Origin: Saprospiraceae bacterium
GTDB lineage: Bacteria > Bacteroidota > Bacteroidia > Chitinophagales > Saprospiraceae
Direction of reading: 5' to 3'
NCBI GenBank assembly: GCA_026982695.1
Contig: JALSGS010000021.1
Location: 62,001-126,000, forward strand
Length of the DNA stretch: 64,000 bases
Part shown: positions 1 through 8,104 of the stretch, in pieces
Position numbering within the stretch: the first letter of the stretch is position 1
Layout: every line of letters starts with the position of its first letter
The notes under the pieces: generated by a model
Told to the model about the DNA's origin: nothing
Database searches by the model: none
What the model saw: only the letters and a program-made list of their open reading frames with translations
Position numbers and translations under genes: made by a program

Positions 1-163
1 CATGAATTTGCGCTTTGACCACTACGTACTCCGTGCCAGTTTGTTCCCGAATTTTATGCCATGCTTCTACCGCTTTTTCTACTGTAGTAGCCACGATGCC
101 TTCCTGTACAGCCACGCCGTACTGCTTGAGTACTTCTTTACCTTGATATTCGTGGAGATTCAT
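1..163 (-). CDS. sucC: Succinyl-CoA synthetase (ADP-forming) beta subunit, N-terminal part
   Basis: The reverse strand opens with [17 protein letters not shown], the hallmark N-terminus of the ATP-grasp beta subunit of succinyl-CoA ligase, and continues into [11 protein letters not shown]-type sequence until the window edge. About 54 codons are visible; the rest lies to the left. The enzyme makes ATP or GTP from succinyl-CoA in the TCA cycle, as an alpha/beta complex in the cytoplasm. The ATG is supported by the family-typical start and by a TAnnTTTG promoter element about 45 bp upstream. Confidence 0.95.
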   Translation of the reverse strand, partial: MNLHEYQGKEVLKQYGVAVQEGIVATTVEKAVEAWHKIREQTGTEYVVVKAQIH

Positions 164-207
164 GGAGTTGAATTTTGTATGGTTTGAATCGTTTTGCGAA
201 AGCGGCC

Positions 208-215
208 CAAAAGTA
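208..215 (-). promoter_or_regulatory. Putative -7 promoter element of sucC
   Basis: Reverse-strand TACTTTTG matches the Bacteroidota -7 consensus TAnnTTTG. It would start a transcript about 38 nt ahead of the sucC ATG. No clear -33 TTG is present, so support is only moderate. Confidence 0.4.
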
Positions 216-268
216 CGGAACTGCGCACGAATAGGCGAAAGGGAATAAAGAAGATGGGTGTAGAGCTC

Positions 269-2563
269 TTAAAACTTCCAAGTTAGCCCCAAACTAGGCA
301 AGATCGGCAGCTGATCGACCCTTTCGTAACGCACTCTGTCGAAAAAGAAGATATTGTTTCGGTTATAGGCATTGGTCACACTGATCGCGACGTCCAAGCT
401 ATGCCTTTGGGCAAACTGAAAGGTACGCTTAAGCGATAGATCCAAGCGGTGGTAATCGGGCAAACGACCTGCGTTGCGACGCGTGTCGAACAGGACCCCC
501 AACTGCCCATTACCTGTGAGTACATCGGTGGTCACGCCATCTCCAAAGTCAAATTGTTCGTAAAAACCCTGAGTGAGTGTAAAGGGGAAGCCCGTGCCGA
601 AGTTCCAGCGCAAGGCAGCTTCCCAGGCACCTGCGGCACCAAAGGTATACGTAGCCAAGAGGTTGACATTGTGCCGCCGGTCAAAGATCGTAGGATACAC
701 TTGCGTGCCATCGTCGCGATCTACCTGCCCTAAGGAATAGGTAGCCCAAAGATACCAATGTACATCGCTATAGCGCAGCGAAAAATCGATGCCATACGCA
801 CGCCCTCTTTCTGTGCTGAAATCGGGGTCAGCTTCACTGCGCTTGTCGCGATTTACCTGAATGAGTTGAGAAAAGTTTTTGTAGTACCCTTCCACATTAA
901 ACGCCAGCTCGCCCAGCACATCAAGTTCAAAGCCAACAATGGCATGCTGTGATTTTTGGAGGCGATGAGGTGCGGGCTCGCGTGTGCCGGGTTTAAAGAT
1001 CGTCTGCTCAGGCCCTGAGAGGAAACCGACAAACAGATTGACCACATCGCGCTCGTTCACGCTACTCAAGATATTTTGCGAATATATCCCTGCGGCCATT
1101 TTAAACCGAAGCCGATCCGTAGCATTGAACTTAGCACCCAATCTCGGCTCTAACACCGTGGCAGGCTGCGAGACGTAAAACTGAGCGCGTAGCCCAGGTT
1201 GCAATACCCACCGGCCGATCAATTGCTTGAAGCTCACGTATCCAGCCAATTCGGTGGTAAAGTCATTTTGTTGAATGGTGACTCCTAGAAAGTTCTTGAA
1301 CACAAAATCCGTTTCCAAGCCCGAGAAGTCAAAGCCGTAGCGCACTTCGCTATTTCGGCCAAAGTAGTTGAAATTGAGCTGGACTGCGTAATGCGTCAAG
1401 CCACTTCGGCGCGGCGCCTCATCGGCTTCCTGCAAGGCAATTTGGTATTGGGAATAAGCCATTACGCCATCGATAAGGATATTGCTACCGGGCGGTACGA
1501 GCTTGAAGTTGGCCCCCATGCCCGTCGTCTGCCAATCCAGCACCGCTACTTGCTGAAAATTCACAGCATCGGAAAAGTTAAACCCAAAGAGATTGAGCTG
1601 CGTGCCATTGCCCGCCAACAGCGAGAGCTTTCCATAAAAATCGGTGTATCGATAGGGTAAACCTGCCGAATCAGCTGCTGGCGAACGTACCCATGGATAG
1701 AGCACTGGGGCAGTTTGGTCAATATATCCACGCTTAGCCGTGCAGAGAAAGGAGGCACTTCTGCCTCCTTTTTCCGCATCAAAGCGTTTAATGGGCCCTT
1801 CTAACAATACCTTTGACTGAAAAGGATTGGCAGCTAGCTGACCTGAAAATTTGGTCTTATTGCCTTCCCTGGTCTTGATGTCCACTATGGCAGAGATGCG
1901 CCCCCCATGCTCAGCACCAAAGCCCCCTGTCAGCACGTCAATCGTCCGAATCGTTTCGGTTTCGAATACAGAGAACAGCCCAATACTGTGAAAGGGATTG
2001 AATATGGTCATGCCATCAAGCATGATGCGGTTTTGGATGGGCGAACCACCGCGAATGTAAATTTGTCCGCCCTGGTCCCCTGTTGTGACAACACCAGGCA
2101 ATACGGGTAAGTACTGTGCCAGATCAGCTTGTCCGCCAATACTGGGCAATGCCTCAATTTCTCGGGGACTGACGGTAAGCGTAGAAATAGCTACTTCGCT
2201 TTTTGCCTTTTCCTTACGGGCCGATACGTCTACCACGCTCAAATTCACTGAACTTTCTTGCATGTAGAGCGATTGCTGCACAATCCAGCCAGCACGCACA
2301 TCAATATCGACAGCTACGCTGTCATAGCCCACATAAGTGGCTACTAGCCGATAATGCCCCGGCGGCACATTGCCCATGCTGAAAAACCCCTGTTCGTCGG
2401 TATTGGTGCCGTAGGGCGTACCTTCCAAAAACACTGTGCCGAAAATAATGGGCTCACCTGTAGCTTTATCGAACACATTGCCACGCACCGTTCCCCCTTG
2501 TTGGGCCCATAGTGCTAGGGAAGTCCAAGCAAGGAGCACCAAGCCAGTCAACAACTGTTTCAT
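269..2563 (-). CDS. TonB-dependent receptor with carboxypeptidase-like regulatory domain
   Basis: This 764-residue outer-membrane receptor imports an unknown ligand using the TonB/ExbBD proton motive force. The chosen ATG starts MKQLLTGLVLLAWTSLALWAQ, a clear signal peptide; the longer reading frame lacks one. Residues about 25-110 form a CarboxypepD_reg-like Ig domain (GTVRGNVFDKATGEPI, then the PPGHYRLVATYVGYDS turn). A plug domain follows (IYIRGGSPIQNRIMLDGM), then a beta barrel ending in an aromatic-terminal strand, LGLTWKF. There is no SusD-like partner, so polysaccharide uptake is not indicated. It is transcribed alone from a promoter at about 2630-2662. The leader also carries a copy of the 15-bp repeat word described separately. 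Confidence 0.92.
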   Translation of the reverse strand: MKQLLTGLVLLAWTSLALWAQQGGTVRGNVFDKATGEPIIFGTVFLEGTPYGTNTDEQGFFSMGNVPPGHYRLVATYVGYDSVAVDIDVRAGWIVQQSLYMQESSVNLSVVDVSARKEKAKSEVAISTLTVSPREIEALPSIGGQADLAQYLPVLPGVVTTGDQGGQIYIRGGSPIQNRIMLDGMTIFNPFHSIGLFSVFETETIRTIDVLTGGFGAEHGGRISAIVDIKTREGNKTKFSGQLAANPFQSKVLLEGPIKRFDAEKGGRSASFLCTAKRGYIDQTAPVLYPWVRSPAADSAGLPYRYTDFYGKLSLLAGNGTQLNLFGFNFSDAVNFQQVAVLDWQTTGMGANFKLVPPGSNILIDGVMAYSQYQIALQEADEAPRRSGLTHYAVQLNFNYFGRNSEVRYGFDFSGLETDFVFKNFLGVTIQQNDFTTELAGYVSFKQLIGRWVLQPGLRAQFYVSQPATVLEPRLGAKFNATDRLRFKMAAGIYSQNILSSVNERDVVNLFVGFLSGPEQTIFKPGTREPAPHRLQKSQHAIVGFELDVLGELAFNVEGYYKNFSQLIQVNRDKRSEADPDFSTERGRAYGIDFSLRYSDVHWYLWATYSLGQVDRDDGTQVYPTIFDRRHNVNLLATYTFGAAGAWEAALRWNFGTGFPFTLTQGFYEQFDFGDGVTTDVLTGNGQLGVLFDTRRNAGRLPDYHRLDLSLKRTFQFAQRHSLDVAISVTNAYNRNNIFFFDRVRYERVDQLPILPSLGLTWKF

Positions 2564-2581
2564 TTTGATTGTATTTCTATG

Positions 2582-2596
2582 GCCTTTCGGCAAAAA
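2582..2596 (-). repeat. Copy 1 of the 15-bp word TTTTTGCCGAAAGGC
   Basis: Exact copy on the reverse strand, in the 5' leader of the TonB receptor gene. The core GCC-GAAA-GGC could form a tiny GNRA-capped hairpin. Other exact copies start at 8876, 35896 and 56329. Confidence 0.75.
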
Positions 2597-2629
2597 GGAA
2601 ACTCGCAACTCGGCTGCCAAGTGCGGCTG

Positions 2630-2662
2630 CAAATATAGGTTTACGAATACCCTCTACTACAA
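2630..2662 (-). promoter_or_regulatory. Putative promoter of the TonB receptor gene
   Basis: The reverse strand shows TTG (2660-2662), a 22-nt spacer and TATATTTGC (-7 TAnnTTTG at 2630-2637). This agrees with the Bacteroidota sigma-A promoter form and gives a leader of about 60 nt. Confidence 0.55.
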
Positions 2663-2694
2663 CAGAGACGAATAATGTCGGCAGCACCCAAAAC

Positions 2695-3306
2695 TCACCA
2701 TACTTGCCCTGCTCCCTGGCGCAAGAGCACAGGCTCATGGCCCGTACAATCTACCACAGTGGTGGGCTCATGGCTTCCTATCCCCCCATCAATAATGGCA
2801 TCGATCTGCTTTTCCCACCGCATAGCAATTTCTTGCGGATCGGTGATATACTCCACAATCTCATCATCAGTCTTGAGTGAAGCCACTGCTATGGGATTTC
2901 CCAAAGCCCGTACGAGGGCCAATGCGATGGGATTGTCAGGGATGCGAATGCCAATAGTCTTCTTCCGATTTCGGAAAACCTTAGGCACTTCGTTGTTCGA
3001 CTTCAAAATAAAGGTATAAGGGCCAGGCAAAGACTGGCGCATCAGTCGAAAGGTCGCGTTGTCGATTTGCGTAGTCCATTGCGAAGCCTGACTCAAATGC
3101 GCACATATAATGGACAACATGGCTTTGCGCGGATCTAAGCGGCGCAAACGGCACAACTTATCTACTGCACTTGTATTCATCATGTCGGCAGCAAAGGCAT
3201 ATACCGAATCAGTAGGTACGATTAAAACGCCACCTTGACGAAGGATTTGTGCAGCTCTATCAACCTTGCGCTCAGACGGATGCGCTGGGTACATGTGCAA
3301 AATCAT
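2695..3306 (-). CDS. YciO-type member of the Sua5/YrdC/YciO family
   Basis: This 203-residue cytoplasmic protein has the YrdC fold. Sua5/YrdC enzymes make threonylcarbamoyl-AMP for tRNA t6A modification; the role of YciO proteins is less certain. Seen here: VLIVPTDSVYAFAADM near the N-terminus, a basic RLRRLDPRKAM stretch, FRLMRQSLPGPYTFILK, and RKKTIGIRIPDNPIA. These match the YciO branch closely (LPGPYTFILK and KKTIGIRIP-type motifs), and no C-terminal Sua5 domain is present. The start MILHMYPAHPSERKV is chosen because the longer frame needs a GTG; a start at the next Met (3294) is also possible. A true L-threonylcarbamoyladenylate synthase is the alternative annotation. Confidence 0.85.
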   Translation of the reverse strand: MILHMYPAHPSERKVDRAAQILRQGGVLIVPTDSVYAFAADMMNTSAVDKLCRLRRLDPRKAMLSIICAHLSQASQWTTQIDNATFRLMRQSLPGPYTFILKSNNEVPKVFRNRKKTIGIRIPDNPIALALVRALGNPIAVASLKTDDEIVEYITDPQEIAMRWEKQIDAIIDGGIGSHEPTTVVDCTGHEPVLLRQGAGQVW

Positions 3307-3469
3307 AGATTCATTTGTTTTGATAAGCAGCACAGAAATCAGAAACTCATCCTAATATTACAAAATGCTCATCAACAAATTACCTACTATCGAATACTGT
3401 GCAATCCCGATGCCATCCTTGCCTCAGTAAAATTGTAAAAAATCAAGCATCAGATGCGAGAGGTTTAGC

Positions 3470-3477
3470 TAAATTTG
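3470..3477 (+). promoter_or_regulatory. Putative -7 element for the TPR lipoprotein gene
   Basis: TAAATTTG matches TAnnTTTG about 43 bp ahead of the chosen ATG. No convincing -33 TTG is seen at the right distance. Confidence 0.35.
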
Positions 3478-3519
3478 GCCCCCAATTATACCACAGACCG
3501 CCATCAAAACTCATGTGCC

Positions 3520-4431
3520 ATGAGCATTCGCTTTATTCCCCTACTTGTCTTGTGGAGTACAATCGCCTTTTCGATTTGGAATTGCAGCCAATCTCAGCCC
3601 GATCGAGTAGCCCAACTACAAGCTGAAATCGAAATGCTCGAAGCTCAAATGGCTCAATCACCTTCACCTCAAAAAGCCGATAGCTTGGCAGCTAAATGCC
3701 AGGCCCTGGCTCCTCTACTTGCCAGCGATCGGAAGGCCATGCTGGAGACCTGGCACAAAGCGGCCGAAGCCCTCTACTATGCCAAGCGTTATCGGAGTGC
3801 TGCCGATTTGCTCAAGCAGCTGCTGCACGACTACCCCGACGCGCCCAATGCGCTACAAAATGCCCTATTACTAGCTACCATCTATCAGCAATTGAATGAC
3901 ACGCTCCAACAACTCGCCTTAGAACAGTGCATTGGCATTGCTTTTAAAGGTAATCCACCTGCTGATTCCCTGAAGGCACACACCCAAAAACATCTATCAG
4001 TACCCCAGCAGCTTGCACAGTTAGGGAAAGAATTATACGACATTGAGTCTCAGCAAATCGACTACAAAAAAGTAGCTGCATTTATCGAAATCAGTGAGCT
4101 GTATGCCGCGCTTCTGCCTCAAGACTCACTCTCACCGGTACTGCTGTTACGCGCTGCTGAGGCAGCTCGACTCGTCAAGCAATTTGACAAAGCACATGTA
4201 CTCTATGAATGGATTGTCAACCGATATCCAGATCACCCTAAGACAGCCGATGCCGTGTTCATGATTGCTTTTACTTGGGATAACGACATGGGGCAATACG
4301 ACTCAGCTCGCGTGTGGTACGAACGCTTCTTGCACACTTACCCTACTCACGGATTCGCCGATGACGCTCAAATCTTGCTGCAAAACTTAGGGAAAAGCCC
4401 CGAAGAGCTCATCAAAACACTGGAACAATAA
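3520..4431 (+). CDS. TPR-containing lipoprotein
   Basis: This 303-residue protein is predicted to be periplasm-facing. The ATG at 3520 gives MSIRFIPLLVLWSTIAFSIWNC, a hydrophobic signal ending at a Cys that fits a lipobox (FSIWNC), so lipidation is likely. A coiled-coil segment follows (AQLQAEIEMLEAQMAQ). The rest is alpha-helical with TPR-like units, clearest in the C-terminal half: AHVLYEWIVNRYPDHPKTADAVFMIAF and ARVWYERFLHTYPTHGFADDAQ, which resemble the BamD/YbgF type. The function is unknown; outer-membrane assembly or cell-envelope scaffolding is inference. It is followed by a convergent small reading frame and htrA. Confidence 0.8.
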   Translation: MSIRFIPLLVLWSTIAFSIWNCSQSQPDRVAQLQAEIEMLEAQMAQSPSPQKADSLAAKCQALAPLLASDRKAMLETWHKAAEALYYAKRYRSAADLLKQLLHDYPDAPNALQNALLLATIYQQLNDTLQQLALEQCIGIAFKGNPPADSLKAHTQKHLSVPQQLAQLGKELYDIESQQIDYKKVAAFIEISELYAALLPQDSLSPVLLLRAAEAARLVKQFDKAHVLYEWIVNRYPDHPKTADAVFMIAFTWDNDMGQYDSARVWYERFLHTYPTHGFADDAQILLQNLGKSPEELIKTLEQ

Positions 4432-4435
4432 ATAG

Positions 4436-4525
4436 CTACTTCACCACTTTTCCATCCAATTTGTTGTATAACTCGGGGAAGTCGCGCTCGATTTTCTGGA
4501 CCAAGCTAGCAAACTCCTCAACCAT
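4436..4525 (-). CDS. Possible 29-residue small protein
   Basis: An ATG-initiated frame encodes MVEEFASLVQKIERDFPELY followed by NKLDGKVVK and a stop. The amino-acid pattern is amphipathic-helical and protein-like, and the frame stays open 11 codons upstream of the ATG. It sits just downstream of htrA on the same strand, with its 5' end about 55 bp from the htrA stop, so it could be a distal operon gene or the remnant of a longer gene. No known family is recognised. Confidence 0.3.
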   Translation of the reverse strand: MVEEFASLVQKIERDFPELYNKLDGKVVK

Positions 4526-4579
4526 TACTGATAGCGCACTTTCATCTTTACAAACTTACATTTTTCATGCAAAAAAGTA

Positions 4580-5755
4580 CTAACGGGGTGGGTCGAGCAC
4601 TACCTCCACTTCGCGCACTTTGCCATTGCGCAAAAAGCGAATCCTGACGCGCTCACCAGGGCGATACTTTTCTAAAGCCAAAGGTATCTCTGCAGGTGAG
4701 TGAATGGGCTCATCACCTATTTGCGTAATGATGTCGCCAAGAACGATGTATCCATATCGATCTCTGCGCGTAGGGTGCAAACCAGCCCGGTCAGCAGCGC
4801 TACCCGGAATTATGTTGAGAATCAATGCGCCGCCCTCCAAGCCTAAACGAGCCATAGTACGTGCAGAAGCATATTCTGCTCCTAAAGAAGGCCTCATGAT
4901 ACGCCCATTGACGATTAGTTCGGGAACTACCCATTTGACCACATCTACTGGAATGCTAAAGCCAATGCCGGCACTGGCACCTGAAGGGCTATAGATAGCC
5001 GTATTCACACCTATGAGCTTGCCCGCCGAATTAAGCAGCGGTCCACCTGAATTGCCCGGATTGATCGCCGCATCCGTTTGGATCACATTGCGAATTGGCG
5101 TCCCCGACACGGATTTGATCTCCCTTCCCAAAGCACTCACTACTCCTGTGGTGAGTGTTTGATCCAGACCAAACGGATTGCCTATGGCAAAAACCGACTG
5201 CCCCACTCGCAAGTGCTCAGAAATGCCTAATGGAATGGGCCTCAACTTGGAGGCAGGTGCATCGATTTTCAAAACAGCCAAATCTTTCTCCGGCGCCACA
5301 CCTACCAAAGTAGCATCCCAACTGCTGTGATCAGCCAACGTCACCTGGGCTCGGTCAGCACCTTGAATGACGTGATAGTTCGTCACGATGTGCCCGCGCG
5401 TATCCCACACAAAGCCCGAGCCACTCCCACGTGGAATCTCCGTCACGTTCAGAGAAAAGAAGTCCATCTGCATCACGGACGTATTGATAAATACCACAGA
5501 GGGTGCTGCCGATTCAAAGATGCGAATCGTTGCACGTTCCACTTCGGTAAGCGCCTCTGCTAATGGATCAGGCCTAGTAGTATCCGTCTCATCATCAGCT
5601 CCCACTCGCTGATCATCATCCCACCTAACTTGCCGAGCCAACGGATCAGACTCAGTGGTACTTCGGCTCGGCAAGTGATTCTGCCAGCTCACCCCCAACA
5701 AAAAACCAGTCACTAATACTCCGAAAAAAAGAAAAACGCGCCACACAGATTTCAT
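4580..5755 (-). CDS. HtrA/DegP-family serine endoprotease with one PDZ domain
   Basis: This 391-residue envelope protease degrades or refolds damaged periplasmic proteins. The chosen start MKSVWRVFLFFGVLVTGFLLG gives a single N-terminal membrane anchor or uncleaved signal. The trypsin-like domain carries the full triad: His128 (IVTNYHVI), Asp158 (EKDLAVLKID) and Ser236 (INPGNSGGPL). One PDZ domain occupies roughly residues 285-385 (GLHPTRRDRYGYIVLGDIITQIGD region). One PDZ plus an N-terminal anchor resembles DegS/HhoA-type members rather than two-PDZ DegP. The divergent GIN-domain gene upstream shares the intergenic region. Confidence 0.93.
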   Translation of the reverse strand: MKSVWRVFLFFGVLVTGFLLGVSWQNHLPSRSTTESDPLARQVRWDDDQRVGADDETDTTRPDPLAEALTEVERATIRIFESAAPSVVFINTSVMQMDFFSLNVTEIPRGSGSGFVWDTRGHIVTNYHVIQGADRAQVTLADHSSWDATLVGVAPEKDLAVLKIDAPASKLRPIPLGISEHLRVGQSVFAIGNPFGLDQTLTTGVVSALGREIKSVSGTPIRNVIQTDAAINPGNSGGPLLNSAGKLIGVNTAIYSPSGASAGIGFSIPVDVVKWVVPELIVNGRIMRPSLGAEYASARTMARLGLEGGALILNIIPGSAADRAGLHPTRRDRYGYIVLGDIITQIGDEPIHSPAEIPLALEKYRPGERVRIRFLRNGKVREVEVVLDPPR

Positions 5756-5938
5756 AAGTTGCCTTTTAGTTGCCCTGCTTAAGGGTAAAACATATGGCAA
5801 AGCAACAAAATTGTCCAGAAAACGAGTGCGCTTACTGGCAATAGCCTTTTAACCTGCAACTTTCTTCTCATCAAACAGTCTTTATTACATCCCCCCTTTT
5901 TTCAAAGTCCTTTCTTTTCTCACCAAAAAAACAGACAA

Positions 5939-6625
5939 ATGAGACAATTGACCTACGCGGCATGGTTGTGGATATTGCTCAGCACCACAACACTCTTTGC
6001 ACAACAGGGGCAAGAAGTATCCATAGGCTCCTTTTCCGACATTGAACTGAGTATAGCAGCCACCGTGTACCTCACCCAAGGACCACTCAAAGTTCACATC
6101 GATGCTACTGATCCGCGCGACTTTGACGCACTCAACAAAAGCGCACACAATGATAGCTGGCACATCAAGTTTACCCCAAGTATATGGTCGCAAAAGGGCA
6201 TTATCACTATCTACATAAGTGTACCTCAATTGAAAGACATCGACATCACGGGGTCAGGCCAAGTGATCGGTCAACAAGCCTTTAAAGGCGAAAAGTTCGA
6301 GTTTAGTGTCACTGGTTCGGGTGCTATCGACTTTGAACTGGAAGATGCCCAAGAGGTAAAAGCCGAAGTAACTGGCTCAGGGCACGTCGTACTCAAAGGA
6401 CAAGCCGAGGAAATTGAAATAAAAATTGCTGGTTCTGGCAGCATCGATGCAACACACCTACAAGTAGCCGAAGCCGATGCCGAAATCACTGGATCAGGTT
6501 ATGCCAAAGTCTTTGCCATACGCGAATTGGAAGCCGAAATCATGGGCAGCGGCACCGTATATTACAAGGGCCAGCCCAAAATCGAAGCTAACACTTTTGG
6601 CAGTGGCCAAGTTAAGCCTCTATAG
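5939..6625 (+). CDS. GIN domain (DUF2807) secreted beta-helix protein
   Basis: This 228-residue protein has a signal peptide (MRQLTYAAWLWILLSTTTLFA). The mature part matches the putative auto-transporter adhesin, head GIN family: an N-terminal beta-rich segment, then a regular series of turns each carrying a G-S-G signature (TGSGQVIG, TGSGAIDF, TGSGHVVL, AGSGSIDA, TGSGYAKV, MGSGTVYY, FGSGQVKP). That is seven rungs about 20-22 residues apart, consistent with a right-handed beta solenoid. It is probably exported to the periplasm or surface. Function is not established for the family. A strong terminator follows, so it appears monocistronic. Confidence 0.85.
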   Translation: MRQLTYAAWLWILLSTTTLFAQQGQEVSIGSFSDIELSIAATVYLTQGPLKVHIDATDPRDFDALNKSAHNDSWHIKFTPSIWSQKGIITIYISVPQLKDIDITGSGQVIGQQAFKGEKFEFSVTGSGAIDFELEDAQEVKAEVTGSGHVVLKGQAEEIEIKIAGSGSIDATHLQVAEADAEITGSGYAKVFAIRELEAEIMGSGTVYYKGQPKIEANTFGSGQVKPL

Positions 6626-6646
6626 AGCACAGTGGAACTCAACTCC

Positions 6647-6680
6647 AAAATGGCTGCCTTATATGAGGTGGCCATTTTTT
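6647..6680 (+). terminator. Rho-independent terminator after the GIN-domain gene
   Basis: AAAATGGC pairs with GCCATTTT, extended inward by TGCC/GGTG with wobble pairs. The loop is about 8 nt and the stem runs into a T-run (TTTTTT). Confidence 0.75.
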
Positions 6681-6729
6681 ATCTTCCTACCTTTGTCCTC
6701 CAACTGAGTATGCTTATCATTCAACAAAC

Positions 6730-7059
6730 ATGCTGAACATGGAAACAATTTTCTTACAATCTGCTGGTAATCAAGGGATAATGACATTGGTCTTTTGGGG
6801 GCTGATCATTTTGGTATTCTGGCTGTTTATGATACGCCCTCAAGCCAAACGCCAACGCGAACAACGCCAGTTTATTGATTCTTTGGAAAAAGGGCAAGAA
6901 GTCGTGACGGGTAGTGGCCTGATTGGCCGCATCAACAAAATAGAGGGCGAGATCGTCACACTCGACCTGGGTAACAAACACTTCGTACGGGTGTTGCGCA
7001 GTGCCATTTCCAAGGAAATGACTGATGCACTACATAACGCTGAAGAAAAAAAGGACTGA
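6730..7059 (+). CDS. yajC: Preprotein translocase subunit YajC
   Basis: This 109-residue inner-membrane protein is an accessory subunit of the SecDF-YajC complex. One N-terminal transmembrane helix (GIMTLVFWGLIILVFWLFMI) is followed by the family motif RPQAKRQREQ and a small cytoplasmic domain (GQEVVTGSGLIGRINKIEGEIV). Length is normal. An internal ATG at 6739 (METIFLQSAG) is an equally plausible start. The YbbR-domain gene follows 29 bp downstream on the same strand, an arrangement common in Bacteroidota. Confidence 0.93.
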   Translation: MLNMETIFLQSAGNQGIMTLVFWGLIILVFWLFMIRPQAKRQREQRQFIDSLEKGQEVVTGSGLIGRINKIEGEIVTLDLGNKHFVRVLRSAISKEMTDALHNAEEKKD

Positions 7060-7088
7060 GTGCCTATACACATCGATTCAGATAGCCA

Positions 7089-8087
7089 ATGGACTTCAAG
7101 AAATTGTGGAAACAAGTCCAGAGTAAGAAGCACCACATCAAGCTACAACTTGGAGATGAGCAGATTGTGTGGCTAATCTGTTTGGGCATTTCGCTGGCCT
7201 TTTGGCTGGGAGTCAAGCTAGATCAAAGTTATACCACCCAAATCCAGGTACGCATTACCTGGCAAGTACCCGACAGCCTAGCCTGGACGCACCCCCCTCC
7301 CAAGACGATGTACGTAGAAGTAAAAGGAAGAGGATGGGATCTACTAGCGCAAAGCTTGTGGCGCAGCGATCCCGTTCTGTTCTTTCCCTTAAATGCACGC
7401 AATACTCCCACAGTCTCTCGGCCGGAAATCATCGCCCAGATAGAAGCGCAAATCCATCCAGGATTATCCATTCAGCGACTCGAGCACGACTATCTGCCCA
7501 TTAGCCTAGAGGCCAAACGCATTAAGAAAGTGCCCATCTACCTTCAACTCAAAGACATCAGCTTTGCCAAAGGCTACTATCTAACCGATAGCATCAAGGC
7601 AATACCCGATTCGGCACGTGTCGAAGGTCCTTTTTCCATTATAGATCCTATTCTACAATGGCCCACCGAGCCAATTTCACTACACAATATCGATGGGTTT
7701 CAACAAATCACAGTACAACTACAGTCTCCTTTTTTACCCGTACTACGCATCTCACCTCAGCAAGTACAAGTAGTCATTCCTGCCGAACGCTATACAGAAA
7801 AAGTGCTGCATCAGCCCGTTGTCGTCCTCAACGACAGCAATTCTATTCGCATCCATCCTGACCACGTCCGCCTCAGCTTTGAGCTGCCCATGAGCCACTT
7901 CGACCAAGTGGATACTAGCGACTTTCTAATCGTAGCAGACTTGCGCAAGCTCACTCCCGGCAGCAAGCTCACTACTACGCCACTTCACTTGATGAAAAGC
8001 CCCCCTTTGGTGCGGCACGTGCGATTCAGTCCTCCCGCAGTGTCCTTTTACTTCGTACAAGCCGAAAAAACAGAGAACCCCCAATAA
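7089..8087 (+). CDS. YbbR/CdaR-like domain membrane-anchored protein
   Basis: This 332-residue protein has one N-terminal transmembrane helix (VWLICLGISLAFWLGVKL) followed by beta-rich repeats resembling YbbR domains. Repeats end in VEVKGRGWDLL, PIYLQLKDISFAKGYYL-DSVRVEGP-type and VVLNDSNSIRIHPDHVRL segments. Placement directly after yajC matches the usual Bacteroidota yajC-ybbR order, but the usual coaE partner is absent; a convergent gene lies 17 bp away instead. In Firmicutes CdaR regulates the c-di-AMP cyclase CdaA; whether that holds here is unknown. Confidence 0.75.
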   Translation: MDFKKLWKQVQSKKHHIKLQLGDEQIVWLICLGISLAFWLGVKLDQSYTTQIQVRITWQVPDSLAWTHPPPKTMYVEVKGRGWDLLAQSLWRSDPVLFFPLNARNTPTVSRPEIIAQIEAQIHPGLSIQRLEHDYLPISLEAKRIKKVPIYLQLKDISFAKGYYLTDSIKAIPDSARVEGPFSIIDPILQWPTEPISLHNIDGFQQITVQLQSPFLPVLRISPQQVQVVIPAERYTEKVLHQPVVVLNDSNSIRIHPDHVRLSFELPMSHFDQVDTSDFLIVADLRKLTPGSKLTTTPLHLMKSPPLVRHVRFSPPAVSFYFVQAEKTENPQ

Positions 8088-8104
8088 AGGGTTGCGCACT
8101 TATT

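Noticed and set aside
5885-6229. 114-residue reverse-strand frame opposite the GIN-domain gene
   Set aside because: It is antisense to a strongly supported gene with a signal peptide and repeats.
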